Shown here: positions 1 to 6,101 of the stretch, in pieces
Position numbering within the stretch: the first letter of the stretch is position 1
How the letters are laid out: each line of letters begins with the position of its first letter
Program-made: the position numbers and the translations under genes
From: an uncultured Dorea sp.
GTDB taxonomy: Bacteria > Bacillota_A > Clostridia > Lachnospirales > Lachnospiraceae
NCBI GenBank assembly: GCA_948468495.1
Contig: CAOKJI010000130.1
Coordinates: 1 to 6,173 of the forward strand
Direction of reading: 5' to 3'
Length of the DNA stretch: 6,173 nt
The notes under the pieces: generated by a model
The model's database searches: none
The model's input: the letters and a program-made list of their open reading frames with translations, nothing else
Told to the model about the DNA's origin: nothing

Positions 1-76
1 TATAGCACAAGCTTTTCCATTCTTCAATCATTTATCTTCTTGCATTTTTACATTTATCATAATATTCCGCGGAACT

Positions 77-1531
77 TCACTCCTCCAGCAAATCAAAATA
101 CACCAACGTCAACGCGGGAACGAGGGGCTGTTCCTTTACAAGATAGCCGGGAAGTTTGCAGCTTCCGAAAAGCTGCCCGTAGACCTGTATCACATCGCCC
201 GCAAGTATCGGCGTATCATTCTCTTCCCGGTCATCCCGCACGATATAGTAGCGCGTAATGCCCTGCCCGTCTTCCCGTCTGCAAAGATAATAAATATTTT
301 CGTCAAAAAGGCCGCCGTCAACCTGCTCCATAACGGTCAGCTCTTCCATAACCGCCGCATTCAGATACGTTTCCTGACTACGCAGCAGCTTCTTATAATC
401 AACGCGCCTGCAGAGTGACCGAAATTCTTCTTCGGTATAATCTGACACTTCTGTCACATCTATAATCACAATTTCGGCATCGACATTATCCGTATTTTCA
501 AGCAAGACTTTCCTGTCGTCCTCTTTTTGGTCGGTGTCATTTTCTTTCTCATCCTCGGAATCATTTTCAATTTCGTTCTCCGTCTCCGGTTCGAACCGGT
601 TTCCATTCTTGGATTCCTTCTCAGGTGCGTCCGACTTTCCGTTCTTCGATTCCTTTTCGGACTCATCCGCAGTTCCGGCTTTCAACTCTTTCTCAGCCTC
701 GTCCGCATATCCGGTTTTCGATTTCTTTCCGGACTCATCCGCAGTTCCGGCCTTCGATTCTTTCTCAGCCTCATCCGCAATTCCGGCTTCAGATTCTTTC
801 TCAGCCTCATCCACAGTTCCGGCTTCAGATTCTTTCTCAGCCTCATCCACAGTTCCGGCTTCAGATTCCTTCTCCGTCTCATCTTCCTTCTCAGCGAAAG
901 GCTGTATATCCAACAGGCTGTCAACCGGAACGACCGTTCCCCCGTATGTCCCATTTTCATCGGACTGCATCGTGCCTGCAGACTGGCCGCTTTCCGCATT
1001 CCATTCTGCTTCCACGGACTGCCCATTCTCTGCATCCTGCTCTGTTTCTGCAGTCTTCCCATTCTCCACGTTCTGCTCCGTTTCCGCAGCCTTCCCACTC
1101 TCCGCGCTCTGTTCCGTTTCCGCAGTCTTCCCGCTCTCCGCGTTCTGCTTCGCTTCCTCGGACTGTTCTCCTTCTACATTCTGTACCGTCTCCGTGAGCT
1201 GTCCGCTTTCTTCCTCTTCCATCACTTTAACGGATTCTACCGCTTCTCCGACGCCGGTCTTATACACCGGCAAATAAACCGACAGATAATAGTATACGCC
1301 CGCCCCGCATGCCGCAATCAAAAATAGCAGCAGAAAAAAACCCGCCGGGTTCCGCTTTTGGCGTTTTCTGCAGTTGGGGCATACCTTCGCCGTTTTCGGT
1401 ATCATCACCTGGCAGTACCGGCATTCTTTCAGCTCCGCTTCTTCCGGAAACCGGTATTCCTGATTTTCCGCCGCTTCCGTTTCTTCTTTTTTCTGTCCGT
1501 GTTTCTTCATGAATCCCATAGTTCCTCTCAT
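77..1531 (-). CDS. Membrane-anchored zinc-ribbon protein with acidic 12-residue repeat stalk
   Basis: I recognise the architecture but not a specific gene. Numbering is from the ATG at 1531 (484 residues). A zinc ribbon CRYC-x10-CPNC has Cys37, 40, 51 and 54. A basic stretch (RKRQKR) precedes one membrane helix at about 63-83, so the ribbon should be cytoplasmic and the rest outside. Two arrays of 12-residue repeats follow (109-192 and 217-312), then an acidic linker to about 345. The C-terminal domain (about 362-484) begins YTEEEFRSLCRRVDYKKLLR and contains LAGDVIQVYGQLFG. This resembles the small beta-rich domain found at the end of many Clostridia zinc-ribbon lipoprotein-like or membrane proteins. 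The repeat region may act as an extended stalk crossing the wall. The start is uncertain: ATG 1531 has almost no binding site, while ATG 1519 follows GAGAGGA closely (protein MGFMKKHG...) and is my preferred start. ATG 1510 is also possible. Function is unknown. Confidence 0.85.
   Translation of the reverse strand: MRGTMGFMKKHGQKKEETEAAENQEYRFPEEAELKECRYCQVMIPKTAKVCPNCRKRQKRNPAGFFLLLFLIAACGAGVYYYLSVYLPVYKTGVGEAVESVKVMEEEESGQLTETVQNVEGEQSEEAKQNAESGKTAETEQSAESGKAAETEQNVENGKTAETEQDAENGQSVEAEWNAESGQSAGTMQSDENGTYGGTVVPVDSLLDIQPFAEKEDETEKESEAGTVDEAEKESEAGTVDEAEKESEAGIADEAEKESKAGTADESGKKSKTGYADEAEKELKAGTADESEKESKNGKSDAPEKESKNGNRFEPETENEIENDSEDEKENDTDQKEDDRKVLLENTDNVDAEIVIIDVTEVSDYTEEEFRSLCRRVDYKKLLRSQETYLNAAVMEELTVMEQVDGGLFDENIYYLCRREDGQGITRYYIVRDDREENDTPILAGDVIQVYGQLFGSCKLPGYLVKEQPLVPALTLVYFDLLEE
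596..883 (-). repeat. Tandem 36-bp coding repeat array B (eight units)
   Basis: Eight consecutive 12-residue units with consensus DEAEKESEAGTA lie at residues 217-312 of the zinc-ribbon protein. At DNA level, the stretches at 781-816 and 817-852 are identical over 36 bases, and units at 745 and 853 differ at a few positions, which points to recent duplication in that part. Units toward the C-terminus become more basic (EKESKNG). The array is followed by a degenerate acidic run (about 313-340). Confidence 0.92.
956..1207 (-). repeat. Tandem 36-bp coding repeat array A (seven units)
   Basis: Seven consecutive 12-residue units with consensus SGKTAETEQNAE lie at residues 109-192 of the zinc-ribbon protein. 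The central units (133-168) are the best conserved and the outer ones diverge. At DNA level the period is exactly 36 bases, visible from CTTCCC at 1055, 1091 and 1127 on the plus strand with variants 36 bases further out on both sides. The units are contiguous and in frame, so copy-number change would not break the gene. Confidence 0.88.
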
Positions 1532-1601
1532 TCCGCCGCAAAGACCGCGGCATCGTACCTCTTTGTATCTTGCAGTAAATTGCGAATCTTACCCAAAAGT
1601 C

Positions 1602-1627
1602 AGACGCAGGCTGTTAAGCCTGCGTCT
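1602..1627 (-). terminator. Perfect 11-bp hairpin after nahK, possible weak terminator
   Basis: AGACGCAGGCT at 1602-1612 pairs perfectly with AGCCTGCGTCT at 1617-1627 around a four-base loop. It lies 64 bases past the nahK stop and is the only strong stem in the intergenic region, so it may end the sugar operon transcript. The weak point is the tail: on the minus strand the stem is followed by GACTTTTGGG, only four T after three other bases, and the plus-strand side has no T run directly after the stem. It may therefore act as a poor terminator, a 3'-end stabilising stem or a leader structure of the next gene. Confidence 0.45.
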
Positions 1628-1658
1628 ATTATACAATAAAATCTTATTTATTTGCCAG
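1628..1658 (-). promoter_or_regulatory. Candidate sigma-A promoter for the zinc-ribbon gene
   Basis: A perfect TATAAT lies on the minus strand at 1633-1628, inside an AT-rich stretch that begins after nahK. The best -35 candidate is CTGGCA at 1658-1653 (four of six matches to TTGACA), but its 19-base spacer is longer than the usual 17. Transcription would start near 1621, within the first arm of the hairpin, leaving a leader of about 90 bases before the coding region. Such a promoter would separate the zinc-ribbon gene from the sugar operon. The -10 box is clear, the -35 box is weak. Confidence 0.42.
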
Positions 1659-1691
1659 ATTTTTTTATGGTATCCGGCATACTCTTTTGCC

Positions 1692-2816
1692 TTACATCCC
1701 TTGATATTTCTCTCCGATAAGGCGCATATCGTCCCACTTCGCTTCCATATCCGCCACCAGCTTGAACTGTGTTCTCGCCCGGTCCAGATTATGGCCGTCT
1801 CTGTGAATCTTAAAATAAACGTCTCCTTCCAGATAATCCGCAAGGAAGCGGATGCCGCATTCATAAGTCATCAGCTTCGCTCCCATCGGAAGCGTTTCTA
1901 CTTCCCGCCTGGTCAGGCTTCCGCCGCAGCCTTCCAGATAGCCTTTGGTAAATGTTTCATACAAAGACAAATCCAATTCTATTTTGCTCAGGTCTCGCTC
2001 GTCTTCCTCACCCGTGCTCGCTCCAAAGCGAATGGAATCTCCAAAGTCATAATGAGAGAGTCCCGGCATAACGGTATCGAGGTCGATAATGCAGAGCGCT
2101 TTTCTGCTCTTTTCATCAAAAAGAATATTGTTCAGCTTCGTATCGTTATGCGTTACCCGAAGAGGAAGCTGTCCGGCCGCGAGCAGGTCCGTCAGCACGG
2201 AAGTATCTCTTTCCCTTTCCAGTGCAAATGCGATTTCTTCTCTGACAAGCGACGCCCTGCCCAGTTTGTCCTCCTGCACGGCCTTTTTAAATGCCTGAAA
2301 TCTCGAAGGCGTATGATGGAAATTCGGAATCGTTTCATGCAGAGTTCCAGCCGGATAGTCCGCTAGCATCCGCTGAAAATTTCCGAATGCCACCGCGCTG
2401 TCATAGAAATCTTTCGCACTCTCCACTTTTTCCAGACAGACGGTACGTTCGATAAACAGAAACATTCTCCAGTAATTTCCGTTACTGTCCCGATAATAAT
2501 TTTCGCCGCCGCGGGTCTTTACGACATTGAGCGTCTCCCGCTCCGGCTCACCGCCCTGGTAACTAATTATATTTCGCAGATACTCCGTCACATTTACGAT
2601 ATTTTCCATGAGCTCAATGGGCTTTTTAAAGATGTCATGATTCATCCGCTGTAAAATGTACTGCTTTTTACCGCCTTCCGGCAACTCATAAACGAGCAGG
2701 AAAGTATCGTTGATATGGCCGTTTCCATAGGGTCTTTTCTCGGTCAGAACACCCTTTGCGTCAAACTGCCCAATCGCTTCTTCTATTCTGGCACAAGCCG
2801 TATTCTCTGTATTCAT
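1692..2816 (-). CDS. nahK: N-acetylhexosamine 1-kinase
   Basis: This cytoplasmic kinase phosphorylates the anomeric hydroxyl of GlcNAc or GalNAc with ATP, so the HexNAc freed by the upstream phosphorylase can enter nucleotide-sugar or glycolytic routes. The 374 residues fit the aminoglycoside-phosphotransferase-like fold (bifidobacterial NahK is about 360). A glycine-rich segment YGNGHINDTF lies at 30-39. The catalytic loop VTHNDTKLNNILF (221-233) has the HxDxxxxN pattern with Asp225 as the expected base and Asn230. The metal-binding segment IIDLDTVMPG (243-252) follows, with Asp245 twenty residues after Asp225, the same spacing I recall in the Bifidobacterium enzyme (208 and 228). SHYDFGDSIR (254-263) continues the APH pattern. 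The ATG at 2814-2816 follows AAGGAGA, and only 24 bases separate it from the lnpA stop, indicating joint transcription. A different sugar kinase of the same fold is possible, but the pairing with GH112 makes NahK much the best fit. Confidence 0.94.
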   Translation of the reverse strand: MNTENTACARIEEAIGQFDAKGVLTEKRPYGNGHINDTFLLVYELPEGGKKQYILQRMNHDIFKKPIELMENIVNVTEYLRNIISYQGGEPERETLNVVKTRGGENYYRDSNGNYWRMFLFIERTVCLEKVESAKDFYDSAVAFGNFQRMLADYPAGTLHETIPNFHHTPSRFQAFKKAVQEDKLGRASLVREEIAFALERERDTSVLTDLLAAGQLPLRVTHNDTKLNNILFDEKSRKALCIIDLDTVMPGLSHYDFGDSIRFGASTGEEDERDLSKIELDLSLYETFTKGYLEGCGGSLTRREVETLPMGAKLMTYECGIRFLADYLEGDVYFKIHRDGHNLDRARTQFKLVADMEAKWDDMRLIGEKYQGM

Positions 2817-2840
2817 AAGCTCTCCTTGCAGCTGAAAATC

Positions 2841-5006
2841 TTAATTTTTCAGCGTAACCCACTTCATTTCCATCGGTTCCATAGAAAGTTCTTCCACCAG
2901 TTTCCCATGTACATACAGCGTCGTCGTTTTAGGTTCTTTCGAATTATTGATGACCGCAATTTTACCCGACTTTTCAAAAACGGCAAGCTCTGTGTCCACA
3001 TTGGTCACATAGAACTTCTTCATCTCTTCTTCCTGATGCGCCGCGTAATAAATGGCACGCAGTAAGATGCGGCAGTTCTGCGGAGAATAAGGCAGTCCGG
3101 CAAAATAAACGCCTCTTCCTTTCCCATATTCATTGACTGTCAGACGGCTGTATTTTCCGTCCATGTTTAAAATCTGGTAGTGTTCTCCCTGCGCATAAAT
3201 ACGGCTCTTTCCTTCTCCAAAATCGATTTCGCCCTCGATATCCTCCAGAATAAAATGTCTGTTATCCATTTCATTATATTTATCCGTGCTCATGGAAAAA
3301 CCGAGTTCCCTGTCCACACCAAGCACATCGCTCAACTGGAAATAACGTCCTTCATACTGACATGCGCTCGGCTCACCGATGCCGATAAAACCGCCGCCCT
3401 CATCCACAAACCGGCGAATCGCGCATACAACCCTTTCATCTTTCCAGTTCTCGGCGCCGCTCCATGCGGTGTATGCGTCTCCTGCGTTAATAATTACTCT
3501 GATTGCCGGGTCGATGCCGTTTCTTACCTCATCAAAAGTAATAAACTCCACATCAATCGGCATACCGCTCAAGCACTCGATAACGCCTACATAAGAATAA
3601 ATCTCCCGATACCACAAAGCATGATGCACCTGATTTGCCATCCATCGCCGCAGATTGCCCCAACAGTTCAGAATCCCGACCTTAAAGGGCGCCGTATAGG
3701 ACTTCTCTCCCTGCATATTTTCATGAATCTGCCGGAACTCATCCACCACTTTCTGAATCTGCTCAATAAAGCCCGGCCACTCGCTGGCAAGTTTTAAATA
3801 GCCTCCATATCCGATTCTGTCCAAAGGCGAACGCAGAATCGCTCTTCTTGCTTTCATCCAGTTATCCTGCGCCTCCCCAATCGGGTCGCCTCCCTCCGTG
3901 AAAACATCGGGAAAGAAATAAGGCAGCAGGCGTCCTTCCGTATAACCGACACCCTGAATGTCGGAAATCATGCGGAGCGTAACGCCGTCTCCCACAGAGC
4001 CGACTACCGCATCCAGGCCGATATCCTTAAAATATTTTCCGAAAGGCTCCGTTCCAATCCAGTGGTCGCCGAGGAACATCATCGCTTCCTTACCATAACT
4101 GTGTACGATATCGACAAGTTCCTTCGCCAGTTTGCTGACCTCTATCTGCTGGAATTCGATAAAATCCTGAAATTGTTTGGACGGAACCCGGAAAATGGAA
4201 TTGTGATATCCCTGGTCCACTATGTATTCCGGCCGAAACGGATATCCCGCCCATTTTTCAAATTGTTCCAGAATATAGGGACTGACGCTCGCGCTGTAAC
4301 CGAACCATTCTACAAATTTTTCCCGCTTTTTATCATCGAAAGTCAGCGTAAACTGATGGAAAAAGGTCGTAAAACGCACTACGTCCACATGCGGATTTTC
4401 TTCACACCATCTTTTCAGTTTTCCCTTTACATATGCCTGTGTCTTCGGCTGCCTTACGTCATAAGTGAGCTGGTGAGGCGCATCCTGCCAGTCATTTGTA
4501 ATAAAGTTATACATATGCACCGGGTCCCAAATCAGAAAAGCAAGAAAGCTGACGGTATACTGGTGATAGGGAATGGTTTCAATAACCACTTCCCCGGCTG
4601 CTTCGTCATACTCCCATCGTTCCGGCGAGACCACCTCTCCCGTCGTCCGGTCAATTACTTCCCACCACCGTTTGGGATTATCGAGCGTATTCACTTTTAA
4701 CTGTTCCGTATGAAATCCTTTCATCAGCGCAATGCGCAGTCTGTCGCTCTTTGCCGTCACGCGGTCGCTGATAAGATATTCCTGCTGTATTTCTTCCGGA
4801 TTTTGCATCGCCCATTCATTATCTTTTCTGGTCGTATAATAAGTCGCATATATTTTGGCATTCTGGCCAAGCAGTTCTTCCGGCATCGTTGTCCCGTCAC
4901 AGTCCCGCAGCGCATCCGCTCCAAGCAATTCTTTCAGCCGGAGCGTCTCTTCCACCATATCCACGTCTGTCGGCAGCGTCAGCCTGCCTTTGTTTTCCTG
5001 CTTCAT
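2841..5006 (-). CDS. lnpA: 1,3-beta-galactosyl-N-acetylhexosamine phosphorylase (GH112)
   Basis: The enzyme splits galacto-N-biose and lacto-N-biose I with inorganic phosphate, giving alpha-galactose 1-phosphate and free GalNAc or GlcNAc in the cytoplasm. The 721 residues agree with the family (bifidobacterial LnpA is about 750). Domains in order are a catalytic TIM barrel (about 10-435), a glutaminase-like middle domain (about 440-655, with GIGEPSA near 542-548) and a small beta-rich C-terminal domain (about 665-721). The motif MFLGDHWIGTEPFG (310-323) carries Asp314, which corresponds to the general acid Asp313 of the Bifidobacterium longum enzyme. The segment WDPVHMYNF (160-168) keeps the Pro-Val and Asn that lie near the sugar site there, also shifted by one. 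There is no signal peptide. The ATG at 5004-5006 follows GGAGGT at good spacing. GH112 also includes galactosyl-1,4-rhamnose phosphorylases; the adjacent HexNAc kinase argues for the HexNAc-active type. Confidence 0.95.
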   Translation of the reverse strand: MKQENKGRLTLPTDVDMVEETLRLKELLGADALRDCDGTTMPEELLGQNAKIYATYYTTRKDNEWAMQNPEEIQQEYLISDRVTAKSDRLRIALMKGFHTEQLKVNTLDNPKRWWEVIDRTTGEVVSPERWEYDEAAGEVVIETIPYHQYTVSFLAFLIWDPVHMYNFITNDWQDAPHQLTYDVRQPKTQAYVKGKLKRWCEENPHVDVVRFTTFFHQFTLTFDDKKREKFVEWFGYSASVSPYILEQFEKWAGYPFRPEYIVDQGYHNSIFRVPSKQFQDFIEFQQIEVSKLAKELVDIVHSYGKEAMMFLGDHWIGTEPFGKYFKDIGLDAVVGSVGDGVTLRMISDIQGVGYTEGRLLPYFFPDVFTEGGDPIGEAQDNWMKARRAILRSPLDRIGYGGYLKLASEWPGFIEQIQKVVDEFRQIHENMQGEKSYTAPFKVGILNCWGNLRRWMANQVHHALWYREIYSYVGVIECLSGMPIDVEFITFDEVRNGIDPAIRVIINAGDAYTAWSGAENWKDERVVCAIRRFVDEGGGFIGIGEPSACQYEGRYFQLSDVLGVDRELGFSMSTDKYNEMDNRHFILEDIEGEIDFGEGKSRIYAQGEHYQILNMDGKYSRLTVNEYGKGRGVYFAGLPYSPQNCRILLRAIYYAAHQEEEMKKFYVTNVDTELAVFEKSGKIAVINNSKEPKTTTLYVHGKLVEELSMEPMEMKWVTLKN

Positions 5007-5030
5007 GTTTCTACCTCCGTTTGTCGCACT

Positions 5031-5195
5031 TTATTGAAATTTTCTGTTATATAGAAAAAGAAGAAGCAAGATTCCCGCAAGTCCGGCTATCATCGTCAAA
5101 AGTCCGACCGGTCCTATATTGCGCTGCCCCATAACGATAAGCGCCATACTCAACACGAAAATCAACAGATAAGCGATTTTTACCATCCATTTCAT
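5031..5195 (-). CDS. 54-residue membrane miniprotein between permease and phosphorylase genes (DUF6903-like)
   Basis: This short open frame fills the gap between the permease and lnpA genes. It starts at ATG 5193-5195 behind a near-perfect Shine-Dalgarno site (AAGGAGGAGA) that overlaps the permease stop codon, and it stops 24 bases before lnpA, so it reads as a translated operon member. The protein starts MKWMVKIAYL. One hydrophobic segment covers about residues 5-22, a short turn follows (GQRNIGPVG, 23-31), and a second segment covers about 32-49. The end is YNRKFQ. It would be a two-helix hairpin with basic residues at both ends, suggesting that both termini face the cytoplasm. From memory it resembles the DUF6903 group of small Lachnospiraceae proteins (GQR...G...GL core and a YNRK-type end); I could not check this. 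Function is unknown. Its position suggests an accessory role in the importer, which is inference only. Confidence 0.82.
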   Translation of the reverse strand: MKWMVKIAYLLIFVLSMALIVMGQRNIGPVGLLTMIAGLAGILLLLFLYNRKFQ

Positions 5196-5207
5196 AGCGT
5201 CTCCTCC

Positions 5208-6089
5208 TTAACCTTTTAATCCGCCGAGGCTCATGCCCTGCGTCAGTTTTTTCTGCACCATAATATATAAAATCAATGTAGGAAGCATGACGATTACGAG
5301 TCCCGCATAAAGCTGTCCGTAATTTGCCGCCGCTTTCTGCGCCTGCATGAGCTGCATCAGCCCGACAGGAAGCGTCTTGGCGTCTTTTGTCAGCAGGGTC
5401 ATCGAAATAATGTATTCATTCCAGAAAGAAAGGAAATTGAACAAAATGACCGTGATGATACTCGGCAGCGCCATCGGCATCATAATCTTTATCATCGTTC
5501 TGAAGTAACCGCTGCCGTCCACATAAGCAGCTTCTTCATAATCTCTCGGTATCGTTACAAAAAAGCCCGACAGCAGATAAATGGTAAAAGGCAGCGCAGT
5601 TGACGCATAAACGAGTGCGACGATAAACAGATTGTTCAGGAAAAATCCATCTGCTCCAAGTCCTTTTAAAAATTTATCGGCATCCACAAACATTAAGAAA
5701 ATAGGAACAACGATATAGTTTACATTAATGAACAGACCGCCCATAAAAAGGATGTTTATCAGTTTGCTTCCCCGGAAACGGTATCTCGCGAGCACATATG
5801 CCGCGGGCAGCGCAACTACCAGTAAAATCAGAAGCGCCAGTGCCGTAACGAAGATTGAATTCATGAAATACTCGCCCATCTTTGCTTTTTCAAAAGCATC
5901 GATGAAGTTCTGGAAATAGATTCCTTTCGGCATCGTCCACGGATTTCCGTAAAATTCGGAATTTTCCTTAATCGACGCCAGAAATACCCACCCCACCGGC
6001 ACGATGATGCTGACTGCCAGTGTCAGAAGGGCAACATATATAAAAAGCCTGTACAGTGTGTCGAAGCTCATTTCTTTTCTTTTTTTCAT
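5208..6089 (-). CDS. Carbohydrate ABC transporter permease (MalG/AraQ type), probably galacto-N-biose/lacto-N-biose import
   Basis: This 293-residue inner-membrane protein has the usual length of the MalG/AraQ branch of the binding-protein-dependent permeases (family known to contact the ATPase through a cytoplasmic EAA loop). Hydrophobic segments lie at about residues 12-36, 75-100, 108-134, 150-176, 205-228 and 260-279, giving six helices. The EAA loop is plain at about 185-209: EEAAYVDGSGYF, then a basic/hydrophobic run ending in MPMALPS, matching EAA-x2-DG-x-n-P-x3-P. The C-terminus GMSLGGLKG is also typical of this branch. The ATG at 6087-6089 is preceded by GGGGGAG at a spacing of about five bases, which supports this start. 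The substrate is inferred from the downstream lnpA and nahK genes, not from the permease itself. No ATPase gene is visible; in many Firmicutes one shared MsmX-type ATPase serves several such importers. Confidence 0.93.
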   Translation of the reverse strand: MKKRKEMSFDTLYRLFIYVALLTLAVSIIVPVGWVFLASIKENSEFYGNPWTMPKGIYFQNFIDAFEKAKMGEYFMNSIFVTALALLILLVVALPAAYVLARYRFRGSKLINILFMGGLFINVNYIVVPIFLMFVDADKFLKGLGADGFFLNNLFIVALVYASTALPFTIYLLSGFFVTIPRDYEEAAYVDGSGYFRTMIKIMMPMALPSIITVILFNFLSFWNEYIISMTLLTKDAKTLPVGLMQLMQAQKAAANYGQLYAGLVIVMLPTLILYIMVQKKLTQGMSLGGLKG

Positions 6090-6101
6090 ATGCTCTCCCC
6101 C

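Noticed and set aside
1..31. Possible start of a further minus-strand gene at ATG 29-31 (MIEEWKSLCY)
   Set aside because: Only ten codons are visible and the upstream AAGAAGAT is a weak ribosome binding site, so a gene cannot be supported.
65..74. Perfect palindrome TTCCGCGGAA just after the zinc-ribbon gene
   Set aside because: A 10-bp palindrome without loop or T tract is expected by chance and has no supporting context.
596..1207. 36-bp repeats that might suggest a CRISPR array
   Set aside because: The repeats are contiguous with no unique spacers, are in frame within a gene, and show graded divergence typical of coding repeats.
527..1327. Long plus-strand open frames (527-1327, 534-1277, 625-1197) opposite the zinc-ribbon gene
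   Set aside because: They arise because the 36-bp arrays have a period divisible by three and contain no stop in other frames. Their products are low-complexity Ser/Phe/Pro/Arg-rich strings with no domain.
1654..1678. Second stem in the intergenic region: GCCGGAT pairing with ATCTGGC on the minus strand, 11-base A-rich loop
   Set aside because: The stem is short, includes a G-U pair, and is followed by an AAATAAATAAG stretch rather than T, so it does not look like a terminator.
1509..2366. A 285-codon plus-strand open frame opposite nahK and the intergenic region
   Set aside because: It is antisense to a clearly conserved kinase, shows no recognisable motif, and lacks a convincing ribosome binding site.
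3180..4700. Plus-strand open frames opposite lnpA (3180-3797 and 4062-4700)
   Set aside because: They are shadows of the GH112 gene, with residue content typical of antisense translation and no family resemblance.
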